Below, in pieces: positions 1 through 10,727 of a stretch of DNA of 51,108 bases (the stretch's first letter is position 1; each line of letters begins with the position of its first letter). Below the pieces are notes generated by a model. It searched no databases. It had not been told where the DNA came from and saw only the letters and a program-made list of their open reading frames with translations. Source of the DNA: Shinella sp. (GTDB taxonomy: Bacteria; Pseudomonadota; Alphaproteobacteria; Rhizobiales; Rhizobiaceae); assembly GCA_003248775.1 (NCBI GenBank), contig QFQX01000032.1:1-51108 (forward strand). The letters run 5' to 3'. A program made the position numbers and the translations under genes.

Positions 1-83
1 GGTTTTGCGGCAACGACATGCGATGAAACAAGGACTTAAAGCGTAGAGAGCGAATCTGAAAGATCGCGACACGCTTTAGTGTC
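1..83 (+). repeat. RIME-like intergenic repeat, left edge (truncated by window start)
   Basis: Positions 1-64 match 51045-51108 with one difference (t at 55 against g at the other end). The second palindrome of the element is visible: AAAGCGT at 38-44 pairs with ACGCTTT at 71-77, and GACAC/GTGTC form a small hairpin at 68-83. The organisation (two palindromes in about 105 bp, in intergenic DNA) fits the rhizobial RIME family. The first palindrome is cut off by the window start. It lies just 3' of the M15-type gene on the minus strand. Confidence 0.75.
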
Positions 84-105
84 TATGAAGAGGAAATAAG
101 ACCGC

Positions 106-2019
106 TCAGGGAGCGCCGAAGCGGTTCGGGTCCACGGTCGTGGCGCCCTGCTTGAAACCGACTGGGTAAACCGTCGAAGGCGCTGTCAGCGAACGGCTGA
201 CGATGCGCGGCGCCTTGACCGGCTTTGCGACGGTCTCGAAACGATCCTTGTTCAGCGCCCACTGGGCAATCATGTTCTTGGTAAGCTTCGTACCGCCGGT
301 CATGGCCATGCGAGCCTGCTCCGCTTCGACCTGGCTCGGACGACCACCCTTGGCGGGCAGGCCGGCCTTCACGCCACTTTCGTCCGGCTCCTGAGCAACG
401 AAGACGAAAGCATCGCCGAAATCGACAGCCCGCGCGGCAGGCTTCTGGTCGATGGAAGCAACCTGCGTCGGAGCCGCCTTCGGTGCCACCGGCTTGGGCT
501 GGATCGACGAAGGCAGATTGGGCACTGCGTTGCTTGCGGCAGTCGAAGCAGGCTGCGGGGTCGGAACAACAGCAGCAGGAGCTGCAGCCAATTCGGCCCC
601 GGCAGGACGTTCGGCCGGCGTCGGCATGTTGTCCAGAACATTGCTTTGCTCAAGAGCGGCGGCGGCTTCCGGCGACAGGATGGCCTGCTCGACCTCGTCC
701 ACGTCCGCCTCTGGTTCCGCATCGGCGCCGGCAAGCAGGGCCTCGGCTACGGTCGGACGAGCCGTCGGCAACGGGATATGGCTGCCGTCCACCATGTTCG
801 GGTCGATCGATGCGGTCATAGCGCCTCCAGCCGAGGCTGCGCGATTACCGAGCAGGGTCGGAACCGGAACCTTCATCGACTGAAGATCGGCGAATTCATC
901 ACCATTGGTCGGCGCGCCGGCTGCAACCTTCGACAACGCCTCCTCGGCGGCACTGCGGTTTGGAGAATAGAGCGCTACGGCAAGGCTGGTATCGGCGGGC
1001 TTCAGCGAAGGCCGCGATTGCGGCACCGGCGCATTGAGGGCCAGCTGGTTTTCAGGCGGCGCGGCAGTCAGCACCTGCTGAGCCGGAGCAACACCCGGAG
1101 GAGGAGCAGCCGTCGCAACCATGGTCGGCTCCGCCGCCGTCACGACAGGCTGGGGCGCAACGGAGGGCCGTTCGGCCGGTACTCCGACATCCTCTTCCTC
1201 GTCCTCGTCGCCACCGCCACCGAAAAGGGCAGCCAGGAAGCTCTTGCGCTTGCCGGGCTTGGCGTCCGCAACGATGATCTGGTTGGAACTCACACGTTGC
1301 TTATAGTCGGCGAGCGCCTGCTGGTAACCGGGCAACGGCTTGCCATCGGCCGGAATGTGCAGCGTCTTGCCATCGGGGAAGAGACGCACGAGATCCTGGC
1401 GCGACATGCGCGGCCATGCACGAACGGAAGCCACGTCCATGTGAACGAAGGGCGAGCCGGAATTCGGATAGTAACCGACGCCGCCAACCTGCATCTTCAT
1501 GCCGATTTCACGCAGAGTTTTGAGCTGTACGCCCGGGATGTAGAAGTCCATCGCCGTGCCGCGCATATGCTGGCTTTCCTTGGCGACGCCCTTCGAACGG
1601 GACCGGAGCATGGAATTGGTTTCCGGCGAACGATAACCGGAAACGACATTGATGTAGCCCGAAGCTCCCGCGCGTCGATAGACCTCCCAGATGAGGTCGA
1701 ACAGCCGCGGATCCATCTTCGTCGGCTGGTTGCGGCGCCAGTCGCGCAGAATGACGTTTAGCTGCTTCAGACCGTTCGCATCGTAGCGACCATTGCGCTT
1801 GAAGGTGATGGCGGCCTTTTCGCCGGTGTGGACGAAATGGATCTTTAGTGTTCGGGTTTCGGCAAGAGCGGAAGAGGAAGCACTGAACAGCATGAAGGTG
1901 CTGACAATGAGGACAGCCACAACGGTGAAGCACAACTGGGCGGCTGAACGCACGCGTGCAGCCCGGTGGCTGCGCCCTATTCTCTCGACAGGCGCGCTTG
2001 TTTCATGCGGATTCTGCAA
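106..2019 (-). CDS. M15/DUF882-type peptidase-like protein with long Pro/Ala-rich tail
   Basis: Exported YcbK-like (DUF882, peptidase M15 superfamily) protein, probably a zinc-dependent murein peptidase. The conserved core lies in the first third: an S-Q-H-M-R-G-T-A-M-D motif supplies a His and an Asp ligand, and a later F-V-H-M-D supplies the second His. An N-terminal hydrophobic stretch ending S-S-A-L-A-E looks like a signal peptide or anchor. The remaining ~370 residues are Ala/Pro-rich and low in complexity, with an acidic patch (D-E-D-E-E-E-D) and four spaced P-x-x-R-P motifs. No ATG precedes the signal peptide. A TTG at 2019 follows a GGGGA Shine-Dalgarno and was chosen (637 aa); a TTG at 2055 is possible. 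The peptidase fold is well supported, the substrate is inferred. Confidence 0.85.
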   Translation of the reverse strand: MQNPHETSAPVERIGRSHRAARVRSAAQLCFTVVAVLIVSTFMLFSASSSALAETRTLKIHFVHTGEKAAITFKRNGRYDANGLKQLNVILRDWRRNQPTKMDPRLFDLIWEVYRRAGASGYINVVSGYRSPETNSMLRSRSKGVAKESQHMRGTAMDFYIPGVQLKTLREIGMKMQVGGVGYYPNSGSPFVHMDVASVRAWPRMSRQDLVRLFPDGKTLHIPADGKPLPGYQQALADYKQRVSSNQIIVADAKPGKRKSFLAALFGGGGDEDEEEDVGVPAERPSVAPQPVVTAAEPTMVATAAPPPGVAPAQQVLTAAPPENQLALNAPVPQSRPSLKPADTSLAVALYSPNRSAAEEALSKVAAGAPTNGDEFADLQSMKVPVPTLLGNRAASAGGAMTASIDPNMVDGSHIPLPTARPTVAEALLAGADAEPEADVDEVEQAILSPEAAAALEQSNVLDNMPTPAERPAGAELAAAPAAVVPTPQPASTAASNAVPNLPSSIQPKPVAPKAAPTQVASIDQKPAARAVDFGDAFVFVAQEPDESGVKAGLPAKGGRPSQVEAEQARMAMTGGTKLTKNMIAQWALNKDRFETVAKPVKAPRIVSRSLTAPSTVYPVGFKQGATTVDPNRFGAP

Positions 2020-2208
2020 TTCTATCCCCGTCCGAAAGACTACGTCCCACGTCAACTCACATGGATGTCAAATGCGGTAACACCATGGCAAATCTGCCAC
2101 AGATGCACAAGCAATCCATATATAGTGAACGATTGTCTAACAAGTCATTCACTGTTCGTAAGGGAAGTTCTTTACCCAACCGTTAACGATTAGGCCTTTT
2201 TCGGCGGT

Positions 2209-3816
<1,608 letters not shown>

Positions 3817-3995
3817 GCTTCAGCGCAGACTGTCAGAAAGGACTGAAGATCCTCTTTTGAGAAAAGCTCGCATTTTAGCAAAGCGCACAAGAGGTTACGG
3901 CCGTCCTCCTTCAACGAACCGATCGTTCGGCTTGCCCAGTCCATCCGGACTGACTACATCTCCTCACCGACACGCAACGAACAGGAAGATCCGCC

Positions 3996-5849
3996 ATGCC
4001 GAGAGACTTCACACCCGCACGCGCACCGGCAGAAACCCAGTCGACGCTCACGGAATCCCGAAAGCTCGGTGAACTTCCGGTCTGGCGGCTGGAAGACCTC
4101 TATCCGTCGAAGACCTCGGATGCTTTCGTGGGCGACCTGGAGAAAGCCGCCAGAGATGCGCTGGCTTTCGAAACGAAGTGGAAGGGCAATCTGGCAAATG
4201 CCCTGAATGCCACGGGCAGCGATGGCCTTGCCACCGCCCTCACGCAGATGGATGCGCTGGAAGACCTGCTCGGCCGCGTCGCCTCCTACGCAGGCCTCAC
4301 CTATTATTCCGACATGACCAATGTCGAAAACGGCAAGTTCTTCGGCGACGTTCAGGCAAAGCTCACCGACATCTCCTCCCGCCTGCTTTTCTTCGCTCTG
4401 GAACTCAACCGCATTGAAGACGAGGCGGTAGACGCCGCCATGGATCGCGATCCGGCGCTCGCCCACTATCGTCCGTGGCTTGTCGACCTGCGCAAGGACA
4501 AGCCCTTCCAGCTCGATGACCGCATCGAACAGCTCTTTCTCGAAAAGTCGATGACCGGGGCGGCCGCCTTCAACCGCCTGTTCGATGAAACCCTCGCCTC
4601 GCTGCGCTTCAAGGTCGGCGACAAGGAACAGACGCTCGAACCGACGCTGACCATGCTGCAGGACGCTGATCCCGAGGTTCGCAAAAGCGCGGCCGAAGCC
4701 CTGTCGCAAACCTTCCGCGACAATATCCGCATCTTCGTACTCGTCACCAACACGCTGGCCAAGGACAAGGAAATCTCCGACCGCTGGCGCGGTTTCGAGG
4801 ACATTGCCGACAGCCGCCACCTTTCGAACCGCGTCGAGCGCGAAGTGGTGGATGCGCTGGCAGCCGCCGTGCGCGAAGCCTATCCTCGCCTCTCCCATCG
4901 CTACTATGCGATGAAGGCGAAATGGCTCGGCATGGACCAGATGAATTACTGGGACCGCAACGCGCCGCTCAAGGAAACCCCTGACAGGCTGATCCCCTGG
5001 ACGGAGGCGAAGGAAACCGTGCTTTCCGCCTATGGCAACTTCGCGCCCGAGATGGCCGAGATCGCCTCCCGATTCTTCGACGGCGGCTGGATCGATGCGC
5101 CGGCGCGTCCCGGCAAGGCGCCCGGCGCCTTCGCCCATCCGACGGTTCCCTCCGCCCACCCTTACGTGCTGCTCAACTATCTCGGCAAGCCGCGCGACGT
5201 GATGACTCTCGCCCATGAACTCGGCCACGGCGTTCATCAGGTGCTGGCCGGAGCGCAAGGCGCGCTGATGTGCCAGACGCCGCTGACGCTTGCGGAGACA
5301 GCCTCCGTCTTCGGCGAAATGCTGACCTTCCGTGCGCTGCTCGACCGCACCACCGACAAGCGCGAACGCAAGGCCATGCTCGCCCAGAAGGTCGAGGACA
5401 TGATCAACACGGTCGTGCGCCAGATCGCCTTCTACGAATTCGAGCGAAAGGTTCATACCGCCCGCAAGGAAGGCGAACTGACGGCCGAGAAGATCGGCGA
5501 GCTGTGGCTCTCCGTCCAGTCGGAAAGCCTCGGTCCTGCCATCCGGATTTCCGAGGGCTACGAGAGCTGGTGGGCCTATATCCCCCACTTCATCCATTCT
5601 CCCTTCTACGTCTATGCCTATGCCTTCGGCGATTGCCTGGTGAACTCTCTCTATGCCGTCTACCGGCAGGCCGAGCAGGGTTTCCAGCAGAAGTATTTCG
5701 AGCTTCTGAAGGCCGGCGGCACCAAGCATCACTCCGAACTTCTCGCACCTTTCGGCCTCGATGCCACCGACCCGTCGTTCTGGGCCAAGGGCCTGTCGAT
5801 GATAGAAGGGCTGATCGACGAGCTGGAGGCGCTTGATAAGGCGTCCTGA
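3996..5849 (+). CDS. pepF: Oligoendopeptidase F, M3B metallopeptidase
   Basis: Cytosolic zinc endopeptidase that cleaves short peptides. The 617-residue length matches PepF. The zinc motif H-E-L-G-H is at 407-411 in the context L-A-H-E-L-G-H-G-V-H, followed about 25 residues later by the L-A-E-T-A-S-V-F-G-E helix that supplies the third ligand in M3 enzymes. There is no signal peptide. The ATG follows an AGGAAGA Shine-Dalgarno at normal spacing. The next gene (pabB) starts 20 bp after the stop, so the two may be co-transcribed, although no functional link is obvious. Confidence 0.95.
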   Translation: MPRDFTPARAPAETQSTLTESRKLGELPVWRLEDLYPSKTSDAFVGDLEKAARDALAFETKWKGNLANALNATGSDGLATALTQMDALEDLLGRVASYAGLTYYSDMTNVENGKFFGDVQAKLTDISSRLLFFALELNRIEDEAVDAAMDRDPALAHYRPWLVDLRKDKPFQLDDRIEQLFLEKSMTGAAAFNRLFDETLASLRFKVGDKEQTLEPTLTMLQDADPEVRKSAAEALSQTFRDNIRIFVLVTNTLAKDKEISDRWRGFEDIADSRHLSNRVEREVVDALAAAVREAYPRLSHRYYAMKAKWLGMDQMNYWDRNAPLKETPDRLIPWTEAKETVLSAYGNFAPEMAEIASRFFDGGWIDAPARPGKAPGAFAHPTVPSAHPYVLLNYLGKPRDVMTLAHELGHGVHQVLAGAQGALMCQTPLTLAETASVFGEMLTFRALLDRTTDKRERKAMLAQKVEDMINTVVRQIAFYEFERKVHTARKEGELTAEKIGELWLSVQSESLGPAIRISEGYESWWAYIPHFIHSPFYVYAYAFGDCLVNSLYAVYRQAEQGFQQKYFELLKAGGTKHHSELLAPFGLDATDPSFWAKGLSMIEGLIDELEALDKAS

Positions 5850-5869
5850 ACCGGAGAACGCCCGGCCCC

Positions 5870-7030
5870 ATGGCTGACCATTCCGCCTATGCGCTGTTCC
5901 GCGACGACCTTCGCGGAACAAGCCTGCTTTTCGCCGAACCGCGCGAGATCGTCACCGCGCGGAAGGCAGAAGACGTGTTGCCCGCCTTTGCCAGACTGGA
6001 AGAGGCCCGCCGGGCCGGCAGATGGCTCGCCGGCTACGTCTCCTATGAAGCAGGCTACGTCTTCGAGGAAAAGCTCCGCCCGCTCATCATCGACGACAGG
6101 GAAACGCCGCTTCTTTCAATCGGCATCTTCGATGCCCCGGCCGGTGCCGGCCATCCACTCGCATCCGCGCCGGAAGACCGGGCAACCGACCCCGTCCTGA
6201 CCGATCCCCGCGCCGCCTGGGATTTCGAAACCTATCGCGAGCGCTTCGAGAAGCTGCACCGGCATATCCGCCGGGGCGACTGTTATCAGGCCAATCTCAC
6301 CATGCCGGTGACGGCAAGCTGGTCCGGCAGCGCCCGCGCCGCCTTCTGGTCGCTCGTCGCCCGCCAGCCGGTCCACTATGGCGCGCTCATTGATTTCGGT
6401 GGCCCGGTCATCCTCTCCCGCTCTCCAGAACTCTTCTTCTCGACAGACCGCGACGGCTGGATCGAGACCCACCCGATGAAGGGCACGGCGCGGCGTGGCG
6501 GGTCGCCGGAGGAGGACGAGGCGATCATCGCCGCCATGCTCGCCGACGAGAAGACGCAGGCCGAAAACCGGATGATCGTCGATCTGCTTCGCAACGACAT
6601 CTCCGTCATCAGCGAGGTCGGCACGCTGTCGGTGCCGAAACTCTTCGACATCGAGACTTATCCGACCGTGCATCAGATGGTCAGTCATGTCAGGGCGAAG
6701 CTCCTGCCTGACATCGGTCTGCCGGAGATTTTTCGTGCCCTCTTTCCCTGCGGATCAGTCACCGGCGCCCCAAAAATGTGGGCGATGCGCATTCTTCACG
6801 AGCTGGAAGCGGGTCCGCGAGACATCTATTGTGGCGCGATCGGCTATTGCGACCCGTCGGGACCGATGCGTTTTTCGGTGGCCATCCGCACTCTGGCACT
6901 TTTCAACGACCACCGCGCCGTCTTCAATGTGGGCGGCGGCATCGTTTTCGATTCGAAAGCCGGGGCCGAATATGAGGAATGTCTGCTCAAGGCGCGCTTT
7001 GCGGTAGGGGACCAATGGATTTCTCGCTGA
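5870..7030 (+). CDS. pabB: Aminodeoxychorismate synthase component I
   Basis: Chorismate-binding enzyme that makes 4-amino-4-deoxychorismate from chorismate and ammonia for p-aminobenzoate and folate synthesis. The motif P-M-K-G-T at 202-206 contains Lys204, the residue that separates PabB (P-I-K-G-T) from anthranilate synthase (P-I-A-G-T). D-L-L-R-N-D at 238-243 and C-G-S-V-T-G-A-P-K at 294-302 are also conserved. At 386 residues it is shorter than E. coli PabB (~450), typical of the compact alphaproteobacterial form. Its 3' end overlaps the pabC-like gene by 16 nt, so translation is probably coupled. No glutaminase subunit (PabA) is in the window. Confidence 0.93.
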   Translation: MADHSAYALFRDDLRGTSLLFAEPREIVTARKAEDVLPAFARLEEARRAGRWLAGYVSYEAGYVFEEKLRPLIIDDRETPLLSIGIFDAPAGAGHPLASAPEDRATDPVLTDPRAAWDFETYRERFEKLHRHIRRGDCYQANLTMPVTASWSGSARAAFWSLVARQPVHYGALIDFGGPVILSRSPELFFSTDRDGWIETHPMKGTARRGGSPEEDEAIIAAMLADEKTQAENRMIVDLLRNDISVISEVGTLSVPKLFDIETYPTVHQMVSHVRAKLLPDIGLPEIFRALFPCGSVTGAPKMWAMRILHELEAGPRDIYCGAIGYCDPSGPMRFSVAIRTLALFNDHRAVFNVGGGIVFDSKAGAEYEECLLKARFAVGDQWISR

Positions 7031-7644
7031 TCGAGACGATGCGCTGGCAACCGGATGAAGGTTTCGTGCGGCTTGACCAGCATCTGCGCCGGCTCTGCCG
7101 ATCCGCCGATGCGCTGGGTTTTCGCCAGCCACAGGACGCCGCCGGCAAGCTGAAGGCCGAAGTCGGTGGCGAAGCGCCGCTGCGCGTCCGCCTGACGATG
7201 AGCTTTCGCAGCAAGATCGAGATCACCACTTCGCCCTTCGAGCCGGTGGCGGAAGAAACTGTGTGGAAACTCAGGATCGCGCCCAACCGTCTGAAATCCG
7301 ACGACGCGCTCTATCGTCACAAGACCTCGCGCCGCGAACCCTATGAGGAGGCCCGCGCCGCCTTCAGTAAGGAAGAGGCCGACGAGGTGCTGCTCCTCAA
7401 TGAACGTGGCGAAGTCTGCGAAGGCACCATCACCAACCTCTTTGCCGAAGCCGAGGACGGCCATCTCGTCACCCCTGCACTGTCTAGCGGCCTGCTGCCG
7501 GGTGTGCTGAGGGCGGAACTCATTCGTGAACGCAAGGCGCGGAGCGAAGTGCTCAAGCTCGAGGACCTGAAGTTCCGCAAGCTCTTCGTCGGCAATTCCC
7601 TGCGTGGCCTGATCCGCGCCGAACTCGTTGAAAGTGACGCCTGA
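7015..7644 (+). CDS. pabC: Aminotransferase class IV, probable aminodeoxychorismate lyase
   Basis: PLP-dependent fold-type IV protein of 209 residues, expected to turn 4-amino-4-deoxychorismate into p-aminobenzoate and pyruvate. Lys103 in R-H-K-T-S-R-R is the likely Schiff-base lysine. E-V-C-E-G-T-I-T-N-L-F at 133-143 and L-S-S-G-L-L-P-G-V at 156-164 are the family's cofactor-binding segments. I chose the ATG at 7015 because M-D-F-S-L-I-E-T-M-R begins the conserved domain and an AGGGGAC Shine-Dalgarno precedes it; an ATG at 6979 would lengthen the overlap with pabB. The overlap with pabB supports the lyase role over a branched-chain aminotransferase. It is followed by an ATGA overlap with the YciI-like gene. 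Confidence 0.88.
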   Translation: MDFSLIETMRWQPDEGFVRLDQHLRRLCRSADALGFRQPQDAAGKLKAEVGGEAPLRVRLTMSFRSKIEITTSPFEPVAEETVWKLRIAPNRLKSDDALYRHKTSRREPYEEARAAFSKEEADEVLLLNERGEVCEGTITNLFAEAEDGHLVTPALSSGLLPGVLRAELIRERKARSEVLKLEDLKFRKLFVGNSLRGLIRAELVESDA

Positions 7645-7928
7645 TGTTCATTCTCTCCCTAACCTACAGAAAGTCGAACGAGGAAGCCGACCGCTATATG
7701 GAACCGCATATGGCCTGGGTGAAGGAAGGCTACGACAGCGGCATGTTCCTCGCTTCCGGCCGCAAGGTTCCCCGCACCGGTGGCGTCGTGCTCGCGGTTG
7801 GAGAGCGCACCGCGATTGAGGCCTTCGTCGCGGCCGACCCCTTCACCATCCACGGGATTGCCGACTACGATATTGTCGAGGTCGCCCTCACCCGCGTCGC
7901 CAATGGACTTGAAAAGCTTCAGGGTTGA
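7644..7928 (+). CDS. YciI-like (YCII superfamily) protein
   Basis: A 94-residue single-domain protein of the dimeric ferredoxin-like YciI family. The pattern is typical: an N-terminal strand M-F-I-L-S-L-T-Y, H22 in P-H-M-A-W-V, then the segment F-L-A-S-G-R-K-V-P-R-T-G-G, and a final strand with D-Y-D-I-V-E-V. The family's biochemical role is largely unknown; some members act as small dehalogenase- or muconolactone-isomerase-like enzymes. The start codon overlaps the pabC stop codon (ATGA), which puts it in the pab operon, but a role in folate synthesis would be a guess. Confidence 0.9.
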   Translation: MFILSLTYRKSNEEADRYMEPHMAWVKEGYDSGMFLASGRKVPRTGGVVLAVGERTAIEAFVAADPFTIHGIADYDIVEVALTRVANGLEKLQG

Positions 7929-7967
7929 GGAGAGACTGCATCTTTCTCTCGCCCGCCGAAACTGAAG

Positions 7968-8879
7968 ATGATCCCCACCTACACACCTTATGACGGTTCC
8001 TCAAAGCCCTTCTCCATTGGCCTTACCCCAATCGACCTGAACGACTGGATTGAGCCCGACGACGATCTCGCGACCTTTCTCGCAGAAAAGAAGGCGCTGG
8101 AGAAAACCCATTTCGACAACATATTCCTTGCGGCGCCTGAATCGCTCGATGCCCAGCGGGAGACGCTTGCGCTGCTCACCGAGCATGTGACGACCCGTCA
8201 TTCCGGCATTTACAGCCGCCGTGGCGACATTGTCGAAATGGCCGGCCATTCTGTCGATCTGTCCGATGAAACGCGGCCTCCGCTGCTGCGCGCCGGTTCG
8301 CTCGTTCAGGACGACCTGCTGATCCTTCGCCGGAAGGAAGACGGCTGGACGCTGGTGGCCGCCCACCTCGCCTTTCCCTCATCCTGGTCACTGCCGGAAA
8401 AGTTCATGAAACCCATGGACCAGATCCATGCCGGCGTTCCGGGCTTTCAGGGCGGCACCCGCAACGCAACCCTCATCAACCGCATGTTCGACAAGCTGGA
8501 TGTGAACCAGCCGGTCAAGCGCTACAACTGGTCGGTCAACTGGCGCTATGCGCTTTACCATCCCCGCCCCGAGAAGACGGCGATCGAGCCGAACTCGCCC
8601 GGCGTCGCAGCGGCCAATGCCATCATCCGCATCGAACGTCAGGTGCTCCGGCGACTGCCGGAGACCGGCGACCTGCTGTTTACCGTCCGTATCTATCTCG
8701 ACCCGCTGAAGGCGATCATGGAAGCGCCTGACGGCGCACGGCTCGCTGCCTCGATGGCCGCCCAGCTCGAAGCACTCGAGGAAGATCAGATCAACTACAA
8801 GGGCCTTGCGGAAAAGCGTCAGGAACTGCTCGACTGTCTGCTCGATATCGCGAGGCAGAAGGTCTCATCGGAAGCCTGA
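7968..8879 (+). CDS. DUF3445 protein, heme-dependent oxidative N-demethylase family
   Basis: A 303-residue protein of family DUF3445 (also called HDOD, heme-dependent oxidative N-demethylase alpha subunit-like). The recognisable core includes H-L-A-F-P-S-S-W-S-L-P-E-K followed by I-H-A-G-V-P-G-F, and then a W-S-V-N-W-R-Y-A-L-Y-H-P segment. Known members bind heme and oxidatively demethylate small amines, usually together with flavin or ferredoxin partners; no such partners are adjacent here. The start lies 39 bp after the YciI-like gene, so it may be the last gene of the pepF-pab transcription unit. The family call is firm, the substrate unknown. Confidence 0.85.
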   Translation: MIPTYTPYDGSSKPFSIGLTPIDLNDWIEPDDDLATFLAEKKALEKTHFDNIFLAAPESLDAQRETLALLTEHVTTRHSGIYSRRGDIVEMAGHSVDLSDETRPPLLRAGSLVQDDLLILRRKEDGWTLVAAHLAFPSSWSLPEKFMKPMDQIHAGVPGFQGGTRNATLINRMFDKLDVNQPVKRYNWSVNWRYALYHPRPEKTAIEPNSPGVAAANAIIRIERQVLRRLPETGDLLFTVRIYLDPLKAIMEAPDGARLAASMAAQLEALEEDQINYKGLAEKRQELLDCLLDIARQKVSSEA

Positions 8880-9076
8880 AAGGCTGCCGTATCGCGGACA
8901 TGGAGCGTCTGCGGATCATTTCCGTCGAGGACGACGCCATGAATCCGCAAAACAACCGTCATAAACAGGCGTTACCGATCGTTGAGCGCCCTTTATTATG
9001 TCTGAAATCTATGATTTAGAGCGCGAATGTCGGATAGCCCGATCGCTGCACACAAGCTGCACCCAAGGAGAACGAA

Positions 9077-10519
9077 ATGACCACAGAAGCCTATCCGGTT
9101 TACGGTGAGATCACCGGCCCGATCGTCATGATCGGCTTCGGCTCGATCGGCCGCGGAACACTGCCCCTGATCGAACGCCACTTCAAGTTCGACAAGAGCC
9201 GGATGGTGGTCATCGATCCCCGCAACGACGAAGCCGAACTGCTGGCCAAGCATGGCGTCAAGCACATCCAGGCCCATGTCACCAAGGAAAACTACAAGGA
9301 GCTGCTGAAGCCCCTGCTCACCGCAGGCGAAGGCCAGGGCTTCTGCGTCAACCTTTCCGTCGATACCGGTTCGGTCGATCTGATGAAGCTCTGCCGCAAG
9401 CTCGACGTGCTCTACATCGACACCGTCGTCGAACCCTGGCTCGGCTTCTACTTCGACAAGAACATGAAGAACGCCGACCGCACCAACTATGCGCTGCGCG
9501 AAACGGCCCGCGTCGAGAAGCGCAAGAACCCGGGCGGCACCACCGCCGTTTCCACCTGCGGCGCAAACCCCGGCATGGTTTCCTGGTTCGTCAAGCAGGC
9601 GCTGGTCAACGTCGCGCATGAACTCGGCGTGAAGTTCGATGAGCCCTCCGCCGACGATCGCGAAGGCTGGGCCAAGCTGATGAAGAAGGTCGGCGTGAAA
9701 GGCATTCACATCGCCGAACGCGACACCCAGCTCACCAAGAACCCGAAGCCGCTCAACGTCTTCTGGAACACCTGGTCGGTGGAAGGCTTCATTTCCGAAG
9801 GTCTGCAGCCGGCAGAACTCGGCTGGGGCACCCATGAAAACTGGATGCCGAAGAACGCCAAGAAGCACAAGAAGGGCTGCAAGGCCGCGATCTACCTGGA
9901 GCAGCCGGGCGCCAACACCCGCGTGCGCACCTGGTGCCCGACCCCCGGCCCGCAATACGGTTTCCTCGTCACCCACAACGAGTCGATCTCGATTGCCGAC
10001 TACTTTACCGTCGAGAAGGATGGCGAAGTCGCCTACCGTCCGACCTGCCACTATGCCTACCACCCGGCCAATGACGCCGTGCTTTCCCTGCACGAAATGT
10101 TCGGCAATGGCGGCACGGCACAGCCGGTCCTGCACGTCCTCGACGAGGACGAACTGGTCGAAGGCCTAGACGAACTCGGCGTACTGCTCTACGGCCACGA
10201 CAAGAACGCCTACTGGTATGGTTCGCGCCTGTCGCTCGAGGAAACCCGCCGCATCGCGCCTTACCAGAATGCCACCGGCCTGCAGGTAACCTCCGCCGTT
10301 CTCGCCGGCATGGTCTGGGCTCTCGAAAACCCGAAGGCCGGCATCGTCGAAGCCGATGAGATGGACTACAAGCGCTGCCTCGAAGTGCAGTCGCCCTATC
10401 TCGGCCCGGTCGAAGGACACTACACCGACTGGACCCCGCTCGACGGTCGCCCGGGCCTCTTCCCGGAAGATATCGATGAGAAGGATCCCTGGCAGTTCAA
10501 GAACATTCTGGTTCGCTGA
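9077..10519 (+). CDS. hss: Homospermidine synthase
   Basis: NAD-dependent cytosolic enzyme (EC 2.5.1.44) that joins two putrescine units into sym-homospermidine, the main long polyamine of many rhizobia. The 480-residue length fits the bacterial enzyme. The N-terminal Rossmann motif G-F-G-S-I-G-R-G is at 20-27, and S-T-C-G-A-N-P-G-M-V-S begins the central domain. An AAGGAGAACGAA Shine-Dalgarno precedes the ATG. The ornithine/lysine decarboxylase often found next to hss in related genomes is not in this window. A strong terminator follows, so the gene is probably monocistronic. Confidence 0.95.
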   Translation: MTTEAYPVYGEITGPIVMIGFGSIGRGTLPLIERHFKFDKSRMVVIDPRNDEAELLAKHGVKHIQAHVTKENYKELLKPLLTAGEGQGFCVNLSVDTGSVDLMKLCRKLDVLYIDTVVEPWLGFYFDKNMKNADRTNYALRETARVEKRKNPGGTTAVSTCGANPGMVSWFVKQALVNVAHELGVKFDEPSADDREGWAKLMKKVGVKGIHIAERDTQLTKNPKPLNVFWNTWSVEGFISEGLQPAELGWGTHENWMPKNAKKHKKGCKAAIYLEQPGANTRVRTWCPTPGPQYGFLVTHNESISIADYFTVEKDGEVAYRPTCHYAYHPANDAVLSLHEMFGNGGTAQPVLHVLDEDELVEGLDELGVLLYGHDKNAYWYGSRLSLEETRRIAPYQNATGLQVTSAVLAGMVWALENPKAGIVEADEMDYKRCLEVQSPYLGPVEGHYTDWTPLDGRPGLFPEDIDEKDPWQFKNILVR

Positions 10520-10541
10520 GCGGCAGTCCGGACATGAAGAA

Positions 10542-10571
10542 AGAAGCCCGTCGCAACCGCGACGGGCTTCT
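10542..10571 (+). terminator. Rho-independent terminator of hss
   Basis: A perfect 12-bp stem (arms 10542-10553 and 10560-10571) with a 6-nt loop, followed by GGTTTTC. It begins 22 nt after the hss stop codon. Confidence 0.85.
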
Positions 10572-10608
10572 GGTTTTCGGGAGCCCTATATGGGGAAACA
10601 CCCCGGAA

Positions 10609-10620
10609 TAAAGCGCTTTA
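10609..10620. promoter_or_regulatory. 12-bp palindrome upstream of omp10
   Basis: TAAAGCGCTTTA is perfectly self-complementary and lies 107 bp before the omp10 start, between the hss terminator and the gene. It may be an operator near the omp10 promoter, but there is no independent support. Confidence 0.3.
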
Positions 10621-10727
10621 ACAGGGCTTGCGGCCTTGCTTTCACCATGTCTTCGCGGCATGGTTCGGCAAAATACGTCTCCCGGTTCCCATGCCGCGAG
10701 TCGCTGAAATTCATGCTGGAGACAACG

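Noticed and set aside
3954..5921. Long open frame antisense to pepF
   Set aside because: The same mirror-frame effect; the plus strand has the intact zinc motif and a Shine-Dalgarno.
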